DNA of 64,000 nucleotides, taken from NCBI RefSeq assembly GCF_000143415.4, contig NW_003314265.1:2880559-2944558 (forward strand). The letters run 5' to 3'. Source of the DNA: Selaginella moellendorffii (taxonomy: Eukaryota > Streptophyta > Lycopodiopsida > Selaginellales > Selaginellaceae). Shown here piece by piece: positions 21,742-32,648 of the stretch (the first letter of the stretch is position 1; every line of letters starts with the position of its first letter). The notes beneath the pieces were generated by a model. That model made no database searches. It was not told where the DNA came from and was given only the letters and a program-made list of their open reading frames with translations. A program made the position numbers and the translations under genes.

Positions 21742-22462
21742 TCATGCTCTATACTTCCACTCCCTGCGACACATAGGACACTGTGGTCGGGGGCTCTGCG
21801 AGTTCACCCACTTGAGAATACAATGGAGGTGGAACGCGTGATTGCAAGCTCCCCAAACTGTAGATCACAACCGAGAAAACACACAGGTAGTCAGTAGCAA
21901 ACGATAACAATCAAAGACTACAAAGGAAACAGGAAAGCCAAACTAACAAACTTGACTCTGTCCAGTGAAGAGATCTCTCGCAGCTGCATGCTTAGAAGCT
22001 GCGGAAAAATCGATCGTTTTCACTGCGAAGATCGCTCTAGCACTAGAAAACCTTCTCGGGTCTTCCCTCGACGAGAGAGCTCGCTCGAAGAGAGGGCCGA
22101 AGTGTGCGTATCTCAAGCCAGACGAAACGAAAACAGAGAATACAGACACCAGAGGAAAAAAAAAACCACTTACTGAGAGGGCAATCGTCGCCGGGCATCT
22201 TGCAATCCGGGCAGCATCCATCAAACGCCATTCGGCAAATCCCACAGGCGTCGTCGTGCGCGTCCCATGTCCAAGAAGCCACAGCGTGCCATCTACAAAA
22301 ACGAGTCTCGTAGAGAAGAAAGAAAAAAAAAAGAAAAGAGAAACTTACTCTAAGATTTACAATGCCGAGCCGATCGCGAGAGCCAGCAGTTAAGGAGATC
22401 ACAACAAGGAAGAAAAAAAATGCAATAGATCGAGCAAGGATACTCAGCACCTTCACCTTCAT
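21742..22462 (-). CDS. APC11: Anaphase-promoting complex subunit 11 (RING-H2), with a one-nucleotide exon
   Basis: Catalytic RING subunit of the APC/C ubiquitin ligase, which recruits the E2 and drives cyclin and securin destruction in the nucleus. Exons in transcript order: 22462-22444 (MKVKVL plus one base), 22349 (a single A), 22292-22174 (WHAVASWTWDA, CGICRMAFDGCCPDCK, PGDDCPL) and 21857-21742 (WGACNHAFHLHCILKWVN, then CPMCRREWKYRA and stop). Lengths 19+1+119+116 give 255 nt, exactly the family's 84 residues plus stop. Joining 22444 directly to 22292 with GT-AG ends loses the frame. All zinc-binding Cys/His of the RING-H2 are present. The last intron (316 nt) is long for this window. It is head-to-head with CPSF160. 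Pseudo-copies of the last exon lie at 6.4 and 11.8 kb. Confidence 0.93.
22349..22349 (-). other. APC11: Single-nucleotide exon of APC11
   Basis: On the minus strand the context is AAATCTTAG|A|GTAAGTTT: a usable AG acceptor, one base, then a strong GTAAGT donor. Intron 1 is 22443-22350 (94 nt) and intron 2 is 22348-22293 (56 nt), both GT-AG. The base supplies the middle of codon 7 (A|A|A, Lys) and restores the frame. Arabidopsis APC11 is published as carrying a constitutive one-nucleotide exon, so the same design here is believable, though no transcript was available. Confidence 0.85.
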
Positions 22463-22526
22463 CGCGCGCACAAGAACCCTAAAACCCTTCCACGAAAGTA
22501 ACGTTTTAGGGCTAAAGGAGAGGGGG
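22463..22526. promoter_or_regulatory. Shared 64-nt head-to-head interval between APC11 and CPSF160, with telo-box-like motif
   Basis: Only 64 nt separate the two start codons, so the 5' UTRs must abut or overlap and the core promoters probably lie in each other's transcribed region. AACCCTAAAACCC at 22475-22487 contains the AACCCTA core of the plant telo-box, common upstream of cell-cycle and translation genes. Co-regulation is inference. Confidence 0.55.
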
Positions 22527-25500
22527 ATGAGCTATGCCGCGATCAAGCTGGTTCACGGGCCGACCGGTGTCAGCGCTTGCGCCAGCGCGTTCATCACGCA
22601 CTCGCCAGTGAATCCGGCGTCGTCGTCAGGATGGAAATCGGGCAATGCGAAGGACTCCCTCCCCAATCTTGTTCTCGTCAAGGCCAATGTGCTGGAAATC
22701 TACAATGTGCGCTTCCAGGAGGGGGACGAGAAGAGCGCGAGAGGGGGCGAGCAGCTGGTTGGATCGGCCTGCGTTGCGTTCCCGGCGTCGGCAAAGAGGG
22801 GAGGATTCATGTCAGGGATTACAGCAGCTTGGCTCGAGCTTGTTTGCCAATACCGGTGAGAAAAAAAAAAATTGTTCATGGCTGCTATGGCTGAGGCATT
22901 GTGATCGTCAGGCTTTTCGGGATTGTAGACAGCATGGCTATTCTCCATCGTGGTCGAGACGGCGGTCGTCACCGAGATGCTATCATTCTCGCATTCCCGG
23001 CTGCTAAGTTTTCTGTGTTGTTCTTCGATGATGCAACCCAGCAGCTCAAGACGAGGTAAGTTTCCTATAGCTCAGCTCTTGTAAGGTGTTTGATCTTCGC
23101 GTGTGTGTCCAGCTCGATGCATTATTTTGAAGGACCGGAATGGATACACTTGAAACGAGGACGCGAAAAATTCCCTGGTGGTCCTCTAGTCCGAGCAGAT
23201 TCTCAGGGCAGATGCGCTGGAGTTCTTATTTACAAATGCCAGTTGGTGATGATGAAAGCTGCTCAGGTTTGCTCGTTTGTGTTGCATATTTCGCTGGATG
23301 TTTTGATATGATCGTGAAAAACCACTGACAGGAGGCATATGGGCTTGTCGAGGAAGACGATCCATCTGGGAACATCGTCAGTGCGCGCATTGAGTCATCG
23401 TATGTAGTAAACCTGCAAGAATTGGGAATGATGCACGTTAAGGACTTCGTCTTTCTCTACGGTAAGCAACGAGAAACTTGGTGCATGCTGATCTGGAGCT
23501 CGTCCATCCGCAGGATATATTGAACCAGTTGTAGCCATTCTTCATGAAAGAGAGCTAACATGGGCTGGCCGTGTCACATTTCGACGAGATACTTGTTGTG
23601 TAACAGCGCTGAGCATAAACACCAACACCAAGAAGCATCCCAGGCTATGGTTTCAAACAGTGAGTTTTCGTGATATTGTGCTTTTTCTCCCGAGTAAAAC
23701 CAATCCTCACACAGGGTCTACCTTACGACGCATACAGCCTTTTAGCGGTGCCTTCACCAATTGGAGGGGTGCTAGTTCTTTGTGCGAACAGCATTCTTTA
23801 CTATAGCCAGGTGAATGTATTAACTTTTAGGCGATGGGTGCTCATACAGCTTTGGACAGGTCTCTACATGCATCGTTGCAGTTAACGAGCTTGCCACTCC
23901 ACCTGCTGGAAGGTAAACGTCTGCTTGAATGTCACGTATGATTCAATGTTGATCTATTCAGCTTGGAGATGCCAAGGTCCAAGTTTTCTATCGAGCTTGA
24001 TGCTGCTCATGCAACTTGGCTCTCATACGATGCCGCTCTTTTGTCAACAAAGACAGGAATGCTTGTTCATCTGCACTTGATATTCGATGGCAGGTACTGT
24101 CAATGAGCACCAAACCTTGTAAAATCCTATATTTTTTTGTTTTAGGAATGTGCAGAGGCTTGAGCTCTCAAAATCGAAGGGGTCTGTATTGTCCTCGGTA
24201 TTGTTTGTTTTTCTTTTCTTTTCTCTTCAAAACTATGGACTTACTCTTCTTTTCATGTAGAGTTTGTGCACCATTGGGGACAAGTTCTTTTTTGTCGGAA
24301 GTCGGCTAGGCGACAGCCTTCTTGTACAGTTTGGTAGCGCATCAACCTCTAACTCACTTGAACACAGCTATGATGGAGAAGACGTATGTTTGAATTGTAA
24401 TATCATTTGATTGATACTGATGTTTCATCTGTAGTACGACGAAATGGACGAGGATATAATGGTGCGACCTTCAAAGCGAATGCGTCTTGATGACGATGCC
24501 AGTGAACAATCTTTGTATCAGTATAAGTCGGGGGTTTCAGATTCACAAAAGGTGATCTGTCTTTCTGATGTGCTGTATCTGAATGTTTCGCTCTTTCTGC
24601 AGAACATGAACTTCTTATTTTCCGTGCGGGACTCCTTATGCAATATAGGACCTATCAGAGATATCACTTGCAGATCTCAGAATCCATCGGAACAACCTGG
24701 TAGCGCACAAGACCTGGTTCGTTTATTGTTTTTCAAAATTTTGTCTATAATAGTAATTTTTTGTAGATTGCTTGCTGTGGCCATGGAAAAAATGGCTCGC
24801 TTAACATAATCAGTCGCTCGATACGACCAGATTTCATCACTCAGGCAAATATGTCACTCCTGTTCTTTGCAGTTGCTTATGCTTTGTTTTTTCAGGTTAA
24901 ACTTCCCGGATGCGTAGGCGTGTGGACAGTTTATCACAGATCTGGTCAAATCCCTGCAGAAAAGGATGAATACCACGCTTATCTGATTATTAGCCTAGAA
25001 TCTCGCACAATGGTCAGTGGTTTATGTTTGTTACGTTGTACACAATAAGTAGTTCGGTAAAACTTCTACAGGTTCTAGAGACCGGCGAGACGCTTGGAGA
25101 AGTTACGGACTCTGTAGAGTATTACACTGAGGGCCCATCAATATCGGCTGGAAACCTGTTTGGAAGGTATGGGTTAGCCTCGACGTGTAAGTTCTGATCA
25201 TTCTTTTGCAGGAGGAGAATTGCTCAAGTATATCAGAAGGGAGTCCGGATTTTGGATGGAGCCCGTCAAACTCAGGACTTGCAAGTAGGAGAACCAGGAA
25301 ATGCTATTGAGTCTGCATCGTTTGCAGATCCGTATGTTCTCTTGCGAATGCAAGATGGGAGTTGTCAGCTTGTTGTGGGAGGTACGTTCAGCTTTACGTG
25401 TATCGAAGGTTTGCATGCTTATTATTTCTCTGACAGACTCGGAAACTCTCACCGTATCTGTATCAACACCTCCAGAACTCGGACTTTCTCCCGATCCAAT

Positions 25501-28083
25501 CAGCGCTTGTACACTCTACAACGACAGAGGACCCAGTCCTTGGTTGCGAAGAGCCACTGGAGACGTGTGGCAAACACTGGGGGTTCCAGATGCAAACTTC
25601 GCTTTTGACCAGGGGGACATGTACTGCATAGTTTGCCGAAATAGTGGTACTATGGAGTTTTTGGAGCTTCCGAGCATGGCCTGCTTATACAGAGTAGAGA
25701 GACTGCCATATGGAGTTCAGGTGCTGGCCGATAGTAGAACTGCTAGCAAGGTCCCCGTTGACACCTCTTCGAACAAAGATGAGGAAGGTGCCGAAGAGAT
25801 ACGGGAAAGAATGTCGAAGATCAAGGTGGTAGATATCTGCGTCGACACCTGGGGAGAGAAGTATGGCAGACCATTTGTGTTTGTGCTTCTAAGTGACGGA
25901 ACTCTTCTCTCCTACCGAGCATTCATCTACGAAGGACAAGACAGTGGTGCCCATGCCAGCGACGGTACAAGTTTCAGAAATCTGCGGTTCTTACGGTTAC
26001 AGCTTGACTTGGAGCTCGGAGAGGAAGACAGCAATGCCGACGAAGTCCGATCCGTTCAGAAGATCATTCCTTTCAAGGATGTTGGTGGCCTCCAAGGATT
26101 GTTCCTCGCCGGTGGCAAGCCAACGTGGTTGATGATCTTTCGTGAGCAAATACGTCTTCATCCACAGGTATGTCCTTCAGCTCTTTTCTGTGATTGATTT
26201 CTTTGCATTTTCCAGGCCAGTGACGGACCGATTGTAGCGTTTACAAGCTTACACAATGTGAATTGTCAGCATGGACTTATCTACGTAACTAACGAGGTTA
26301 GTGCTCACATATAGTGCACGTATCTGCTAAGCTCCGGTTTCCTGGTCTCTCCAGGCATCGCTAAAGATATGTCGACTCTCTAATATCTTGAACTACGATA
26401 ATGACTGGCCAGTGCAAAAGGTAGATATGGTTGGTTGGTTGCTCCATTAGGTCCTGTTACCATTTCCTTGCTCAGATCCCGTTGAAAGGCACACCGCATC
26501 AAATGGCACACCATCCCGACCTTAACATCTACGTTCTCGTCTTGTCATTCTCGGTAAGAAGGTTTTTCCACTCCCTATAGATATGTGATGGTTTGTTGTC
26601 AGGTCTCAGTGCCAACATCTCTCGTGCTGCCATCGGCCGCAGATGGCCCGCCTGGCCATCAGATTGACCAGAGCGAGGCTTCTGATGGCCTGGATCCTCA
26701 AAAAATGGTCCAAGTTGATGACTTTGAAGTTCGCCTTTTAGAACCAATGGCTCAGGGTGTGCCTTGGGAGACCAAAGATACAATCAAGTTCCAGCCCGCG
26801 GAAAATGTCTTGACGGTCCGCATTGTTAGCATCAAGGTAAATAGTCTATCCATCTTTCGCGCTACTGATGGCTTCAAATTTCTGGCAGAATGCAGCAACG
26901 GAACAAGTAGAAAACCTACTGGCAATTGGAACCGGTTATCTGCAAGGAGAAGATGTTGCTTCTAGGGGACGTATTATCCTCGTCTCACTTGGAGAGGATC
27001 CTAGTGATCCAAAAGTCTGGGTAAGCTCTCGCTACTTTTAAAGTTGTGACTTGGATAACGATGCATTGTCACGTCAGGCTAAAGAACTCTATTCCAAGGA
27101 GCTGAAGGGTGCCATTTCCGCTTTGGCGGCATTGCAAGGCCACCTTCTCCTCGCTATAGGACCGAAAATCATTCTTCACACGTGGAATGGATCTGAGCTG
27201 ATTGGGACAGCGTTTTTTGATGCTCCACTCTACGTTGTCAGCCTAAACATCGTAAGTAGCTAATTCCTCGTGTTTTAATCGTTTGTAACATTTTCCTTTT
27301 CATTGCAGGTGAAAAACTTCGTGCTGTTTGGCGACTTCCACAAGAGCATATATTTTCTTTGCTGGAAGGAAGAGGGAGCGCAACTAGTCCTACTAGCAAA
27401 GGACTTCGGCTCGTTGGACTGCTACGCAACCGAGTTTCTGATCGATGGGAGTACACTGAGCCTTCTCGTCTCGGACAGCCGAAAGAACATACAGGTGACT
27501 CGCTTGTAAAAATTTTATACATTTTTCCTTTCTGTCCTCCTATGATTTGCAGGTGTTCTCCTACGCTCCCAAAAACGCGGAGAGCTGGAAGGGACAGAAG
27601 CTACTCCCCAGGGTGGAGTTCCACCTGGGATCTCATGTCACCAAGTTCCTGAGGCTCCAAATGCTGCAGACGCCAGGTTCTTCCCGCACAAATCGATTCG
27701 CTCTCTGCTTTGGCACACTCGACGGCGGCATTGGCTACATCACTCCGCTCGACGAGCTCACGTTCCGGAGGCTCCAGACGCTCCAGCGAAAGCTGGTGGA
27801 CTTGGTGCCGCACGTAGCGGGGCTCAATCCAAAAGCGTACAGGCAATTCCAAGCAAACGGCGAGCACCACAAGCATGGCCCGGACAACACAGTCGATAGC
27901 GAACAGCTCAGAGAGTAAGAAGCTCCCGAAAAACTTTTAGTTTACTCACTCCTTTTTGTCTTTTCCAGATATGAATCACTGTCCCTCGACAAGCAAGTGG
28001 CCATAGCTCGTCAAATCGGCACGACTAGGCAACAGATTTTTGCAAACTTGCGGGACATATCTCTCAGCACGAGCTTCTTTTGA
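22527..28083 (+). CDS. CPSF160: Cleavage and polyadenylation specificity factor 160 kDa subunit
   Basis: Large scaffold of the nuclear complex that recognises the AAUAAA-type signal and directs mRNA 3'-end cleavage. About 26 exons separated by GT-AG introns of 45-80 nt read through in frame from MSYAAIKLVHGPTG (22527-22855, then 22912-23054 and on) to the stop at 28083; the product is roughly 1,300-1,400 residues, as in the family. Recognisable blocks: GFITHS-like N-terminus (here AFITHSP), NVLEIYNVRFQE, ALELVC-like segment, RGRDGGRHRDAIILAF, FFDDATQQLKTR, HYFEGPEW, DSLLVQFGS, the acidic basic-tailed YDEMDEDIMVRPSKRMRLDD, DYNDWP-type segment (NYDNDWPVQK), and the CPSF-A-like C-terminal propeller with GDFHKSIYFLCWKE, FGTLDGGIGYI and LNPKAYRQF. 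The C-terminus matches the family end. Tail-to-tail with the GDPD gene, 165 nt apart. Confidence 0.93.
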
Positions 28084-28248
28084 TCGACTTTGGAGGACAA
28101 AATATCTTTCACAAGTGTAAGGAGCTCTCTTTTTTTTTTCACTTTTTGTTTAGCCCGGGTATACTAGAGAAGAGAGAAAACTTCTTTTGTAATATTGATT
28201 GTCACAGCTTTGTAAAATTGGATTAGCTCTTGTTAGTTTCGTTTACCT

Positions 28249-29737
28249 TCACGCCACGACTCTAACAGCGGGCGAAGAATCAACTCCAGAGGATGCAGTG
28301 GCCACCTTGTCCATCTTTCGAGCGGCTGTGACCATCTCCGTTACGTGATCTACAATCACTCCATCCACACCATCCTCTTCTTGTTTGTGGAGAGCTTCGG
28401 CCATGTTACTGTAACTAGACAGTGTAAGAGCTGGTCACTAAAAAGATTTCGCAGTACGTACTTTAGTTCGCCGTAAGTGAGGAATGAGAGGCCGGCTTGC
28501 TTTACTTGCGCCACTGCGCTGGGATTGTTTAGCACGGCTTTAACTTCGGAGACAATCCCTTGGAGGTTACCTGTTTAGCGAGGAGACAAAGGTTAGATCC
28601 CAGAGTTTGGAGCAAACGAAGTATAGCGAAGCTTACTCGTCTTGCAGACTTGGATTGCTGCCTCTATTGAATTCCGACGAGGATCGTTGTAAAGCTGTAC
28701 ACCACCGTCGGTCAGAAAGAATACCTGCAGGCACCCAAGAGATCAGATAATCACAAACAATTAAGCAAAGGACTTACGGGATATCTCGATTGTTTCTTCC
28801 TCAGCAAACCCACCGCGTCGGGATGGAAAGAGGAGAAGTAAATCCTTCTTCCGCCGGCGTACTGCTCCACTTCCTGAAAACCAGCAGCGTTAGCCATTTC
28901 TGCACGGGAGAAAGCTCGAAAACTTCTTAGATTACCGAAAGGATAGCACCGATAACACGCTCCAGCTCCTGGTCTGACGTGGGAAGAACGTCGTGGAACT
29001 TCACCTCGATGTTGAAGCCAGTGAAGGGATGAACCTCCTCAAAGGCCTGTTTGAGCGTACACAAGGAGTCGTCCACACTGACAGTCCATTTCCTCAGAGC
29101 CCCATCGCTTGCACGTCGCAACAGCGACTTTCCACCCTGAAGAAACAATATTAAATCTCTTCGGACACAAGAGAAGAGACAAACTTCTCTACCTGGTGGC
29201 CATCTCTCTGGAAGCCAATGGATAGAAACTCGTGCAACGTCATATCTCCTATCGCTCTCTCAACCTGTGGACACAGCCAACGATAAGTGGATAAGTCCTT
29301 TCTACTCTCCTCATTTTTTTTCCTTAAGAAACTCACGCTATCATCAGTGATGAGCAGATCATCGTGGAAGATCACAGCATGTCCATCTTTGGTCACCTAA
29401 TTCACAAAGAAGTTATATATCACGAGGAGCTCAAAGTAAAAAAAGATAGACTACTCTCGTACTCTTTTTACCTGGACATCAAATTCCACGAAGTCGGCTC
29501 CATTGGCAGCCGCCATGTTGAACGAGGTGATCGTGTTCTCCATGATCGAAGGCCTGGAATCGGCAGCTTCCAGCGCTGTGATCTTGTTCTTGCCACACCC
29601 ACGGTGGCCAACCACGACGAGCTTGGGCTTGCCATTAAACCATCTCGACCCTGCAAAGGCAAAGATTCACATCCATAGCGAAGCTAGAGACACCGTATCG
29701 CCTTACCTGCCCAGAAATCCACCGCGGCTTCTCCCAT
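28249..29737 (-). CDS. GDPD: Glycerophosphodiester phosphodiesterase (GDPD1-3-like)
   Basis: Hydrolyses glycerophosphodiesters to glycerol-3-phosphate and an alcohol, part of phospholipid turnover and phosphate recycling. First exon 29737-29707 (MGEAAVDFWA), second 29650-29472, then several short exons to the stop at 28249. Catalytic and fold motifs in order: LVVVGHRGCGKN (the HRG histidine), ENTITSFNMAAANGADFVEFDVQ region, TKDGHAVIFHDD (second histidine), FNIEVKFH, RRIYFSSFHPD, VFFLTDGG and the C-terminal DGVIVDHV. No N-terminal signal is evident, so a cytosolic or plastid-peripheral place is possible. Convergent with CPSF160. Frame breaks not seen at the junctions I checked. Confidence 0.9.
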
Positions 29738-30287
29738 TTGCAAGGTCTCTGGAAGGGCAGCAAAGGAAATATTTCAATGAAAGTTTTCCCCCCTTTTTGC
29801 CGAAAGGGATCGATTCATCCCTTCTCTCCTCCGAGAAGCAGGAAAAGGGAGAGAAAGGGAGAGAGGAGAAGGAGTCAGCGATTGATACCAGGAACAATCT
29901 TTGCTTCCGCGATCGCCGAGAGGAGGCGGCGCTGATTCCCGCTAAGCGGATCTTGAGGCCTGGGCAGCGAATCGCCAATACACGAAGCGATCAAGCACGA
30001 GCAGCGCAATGTGGATATCACTCTTCCACCCATCGATCTTCTTCCCTCTTTCTCCTCTTTATAAAAATTTTACCTCTCTTTCACAGTAACGCGCTAAAGC
30101 TGCCGTACCGCATCTGGTCGTCCATCTCGTCGATATTCCGGGGCGCAATGGCAAGTGGACGAATCTTCCCCAGGGGATCTTCGCATATCCATATCAGGGG
30201 CTCCGGATATTCCTATTGACTTGACCATTAACCTTAAACGTGTATATCGATTTCCCTATTGTCCTGATTGAGATGATAGAGATTCTC
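29738..30287. other. Gene spacer: GDPD upstream and PDX3-like downstream region
   Basis: Mixed-composition sequence between two minus-strand genes. Purine-rich GAAAGGGAGAG-type stretch near 29845-29875 is likely GDPD 5' UTR or promoter. No separate gene is supported. Confidence 0.5.
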
Positions 30288-32521
30288 TTATGGTGACAAT
30301 CGCTCTATCTTCCACTCGCTGGAATTTGCTAGTCTTGTGAAACGAATCCTAGCAAAACCAAGAGCAAACTTATCAACCATCAAATGTAAGAAACTTCTAA
30401 CCTGTCATGAAGGCGAGACTCTCGACCCTGCCAGAATTCTATGGCACGCGGAGCCAATCTAAATCCACCCCAGTGCTCCGGCCTTGGAATCGCTAAGCTC
30501 CTGCCAGCACTCCTCGCTTAGCATATAAAAGTTGAAATTGGTGCTAACCTGTCCGCATACTTTGCGACCAGCTGCTCATAAGACTCGTCCAGAATGTGCC
30601 TCCCGGAAATCACAGCGCTCTAAACCATGAAGAACTTTGCGTTAAGTTGCCAGGAAGATCGAATAAGAGTTTTCACCTGTGAGCTTACGAGTGCTCCAAT
30701 TTGACTTTCTCTTGGTCGGCTGTGAAAATAGTCATCGGATTCTTCTCGGGACACGGGCGACACGTCGCCCTCCACACGGACCTACAGAAGCTCGACGTTA
30801 CAAGAGATTAAAACTTGGCAAAACAGACCTGGCGATGAAGCCTGTCCCAAAAAAACACGAGCGACGCATTAGGATTGGAGTTGAGTTCGTTTGCTTTGCG
30901 ACTGTCGTAGTTCGTGTACCTGTATATGCGAAGGAAAGAAAAGATTTGATAAGTACAAGAGGGTGTTGTATAAACAACTTACCAAACAAAGCCTCGAGCA
31001 TCGTAGCCTTTCAACAAAACCATCCGAGCAGAGCTGGGAGAAATAAACAATCAAAGACAAAGACAAAGAGAGAACGAAAAAATTCATACGGTCGTCCTTC
31101 AGCATCGGCGGTTGCTAGTGTCATGGCATTTGGTTCTGGCAATCCCGCAGCCACGGCATCTTCAAACCACTCTTTGAACTGCAATCCAAATACTCGTCAT
31201 TGTTAATAAGATTGGAGTCACAGCAGAGATTTTCTCAAGCTTTCTACCTGCTGTATGGGATCTGAGTTCACTTGATTCTCGAGCAGAACGGATCCAACAT
31301 AGTTCTCTCTCAGAGCCGCAACATCTACGTGGGGTGTCCTCCCGATTCGCACGCATTGAGAAGTTCCAGGATATGGCGGCAGCTTCAAGTTAAACTTATT
31401 CACCACTGCAGGAGGAACAAATCTTCCACCTAGAAAATGATGAGGACCTTTAAACATTTTGGCACAAAGCTTTGGAGCCGTGAGAGAAACCTGGACAGTC
31501 CACAGATAAGTATTGAATCTAAATGAAAGGAAACTTCGCACCAGCATATCTGGATTCAAGCCTAGTCCATTAACATCGCCCTCTTCAACGTGCCAGCCCG
31601 ATGGAACATCGACCGATACTACATTTGGCGTGCGCGTCAAAAGCTGTACAAGCTTGTCGAAAGGAGGTCTTGGAACTCCTGGAAATGCAAGACTACTTAA
31701 ACCCGCAAACAGAGAGGGAACGCATTCTTGCCTTTGAATGAAAATCCGAACATCGCATCCACGACAATATCGTAACCGGAGCTTAACTCCGAGGGAAGAT
31801 CCTCATGCGACAGGAACGGCACAGACAAGCTTTCAAGCTACAGAAAAACACAGTGAGGGATTAGAACTCCGAGAGATAAAAGCTTGAATCCTACTTGAGT
31901 TACGAGGCCGTGGTAAAGAGGCTTGTCAGTTCTCTTGGGATAAACAATGCTCGGTTTGTAGCCAAAATGGTGGAGATGGCGAGCGGCCACCAGTCCGTCA
32001 CCACCGTTGTTTCCAGGACCACACAGCAGTAAAACACGAGCGTGATCGAGAGAAGAATAAACCTGCAACGAGAAAATTAGAATCACATAAATGTAGTTTT
32101 GGTTTCATACCTCAGCTATGGCCGAAGCAACACTCAATCCAGCAAGTTCCTGAGAAGAACAAAGAGAAAAAAAGGAACTTAAGAAGAAGAAAGAAGAAGA
32201 AAGAGAGGTTACCATTAGCTGGTCGACACTGAATCCAAGCGGCCCCATGAGATGCTCGTCAATTCCGATCGCCGATGATTGCGAGAGATAGGAAATCGAG
32301 TCGGGGTCGTGCAAATGCTGCACGCTCACTGCCGCCATTTCTTCGCGCGTCGTCGAGCAAGAACGTCGGGGAATCGAGCGCTCTCCAATCCAGCTGATTC
32401 TACCGCTGCTGCGATTCGTTTGATCCCAAAACCTCACTGCCCTAGCGCGAGAAGCTCCCCGATTCCAGCAGCTCGCGAATTTCAAGCAATGCCTCGCACT
32501 GAAGTGTGCAGGCAGCTGCAA
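30288..32521 (-). CDS. PDX3: PDX3-like fusion: NAD(P)HX epimerase domain + pyridoxamine 5'-phosphate oxidase
   Basis: Two enzymes on one chain, as in Arabidopsis PDX3: an N-terminal YjeF/NAXE domain that epimerises hydrated NAD(P)H, and a C-terminal FMN enzyme of the vitamin B6 salvage pathway that makes pyridoxal phosphate. The 32521 start gives a basic, Ser/Arg-rich leader suitable as a plastid or mitochondrial transit peptide; [14 protein letters not shown] (about 32338) begins the conserved part. NAXE motifs: [20 protein letters not shown] and [16 protein letters not shown], then [14 protein letters not shown]. Oxidase motifs: [62 protein letters not shown] and the C-terminal IERLSP before the stop at 30288. 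About 11-13 short introns. A decayed partial copy lies near 35.7 kb. Confidence 0.92.
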
Positions 32522-32648
32522 CAGAGAAATCGCCCCAGCGCTCTTAGCAGCTCAATCAAATCTGGGGGAAGAGAAAGACGTCACCGCCATAGCGCACTCA
32601 AACAATGCCGCGCCCTTAGAGCCCTAGAAAACAGGGGACCCAAGAGCC

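Noticed and set aside
29503-30219. 238-codon plus frame overlapping the GDPD start
   Set aside because: Overlaps GDPD exons antisense and has low-complexity Lys/Glu/Arg text without motifs.
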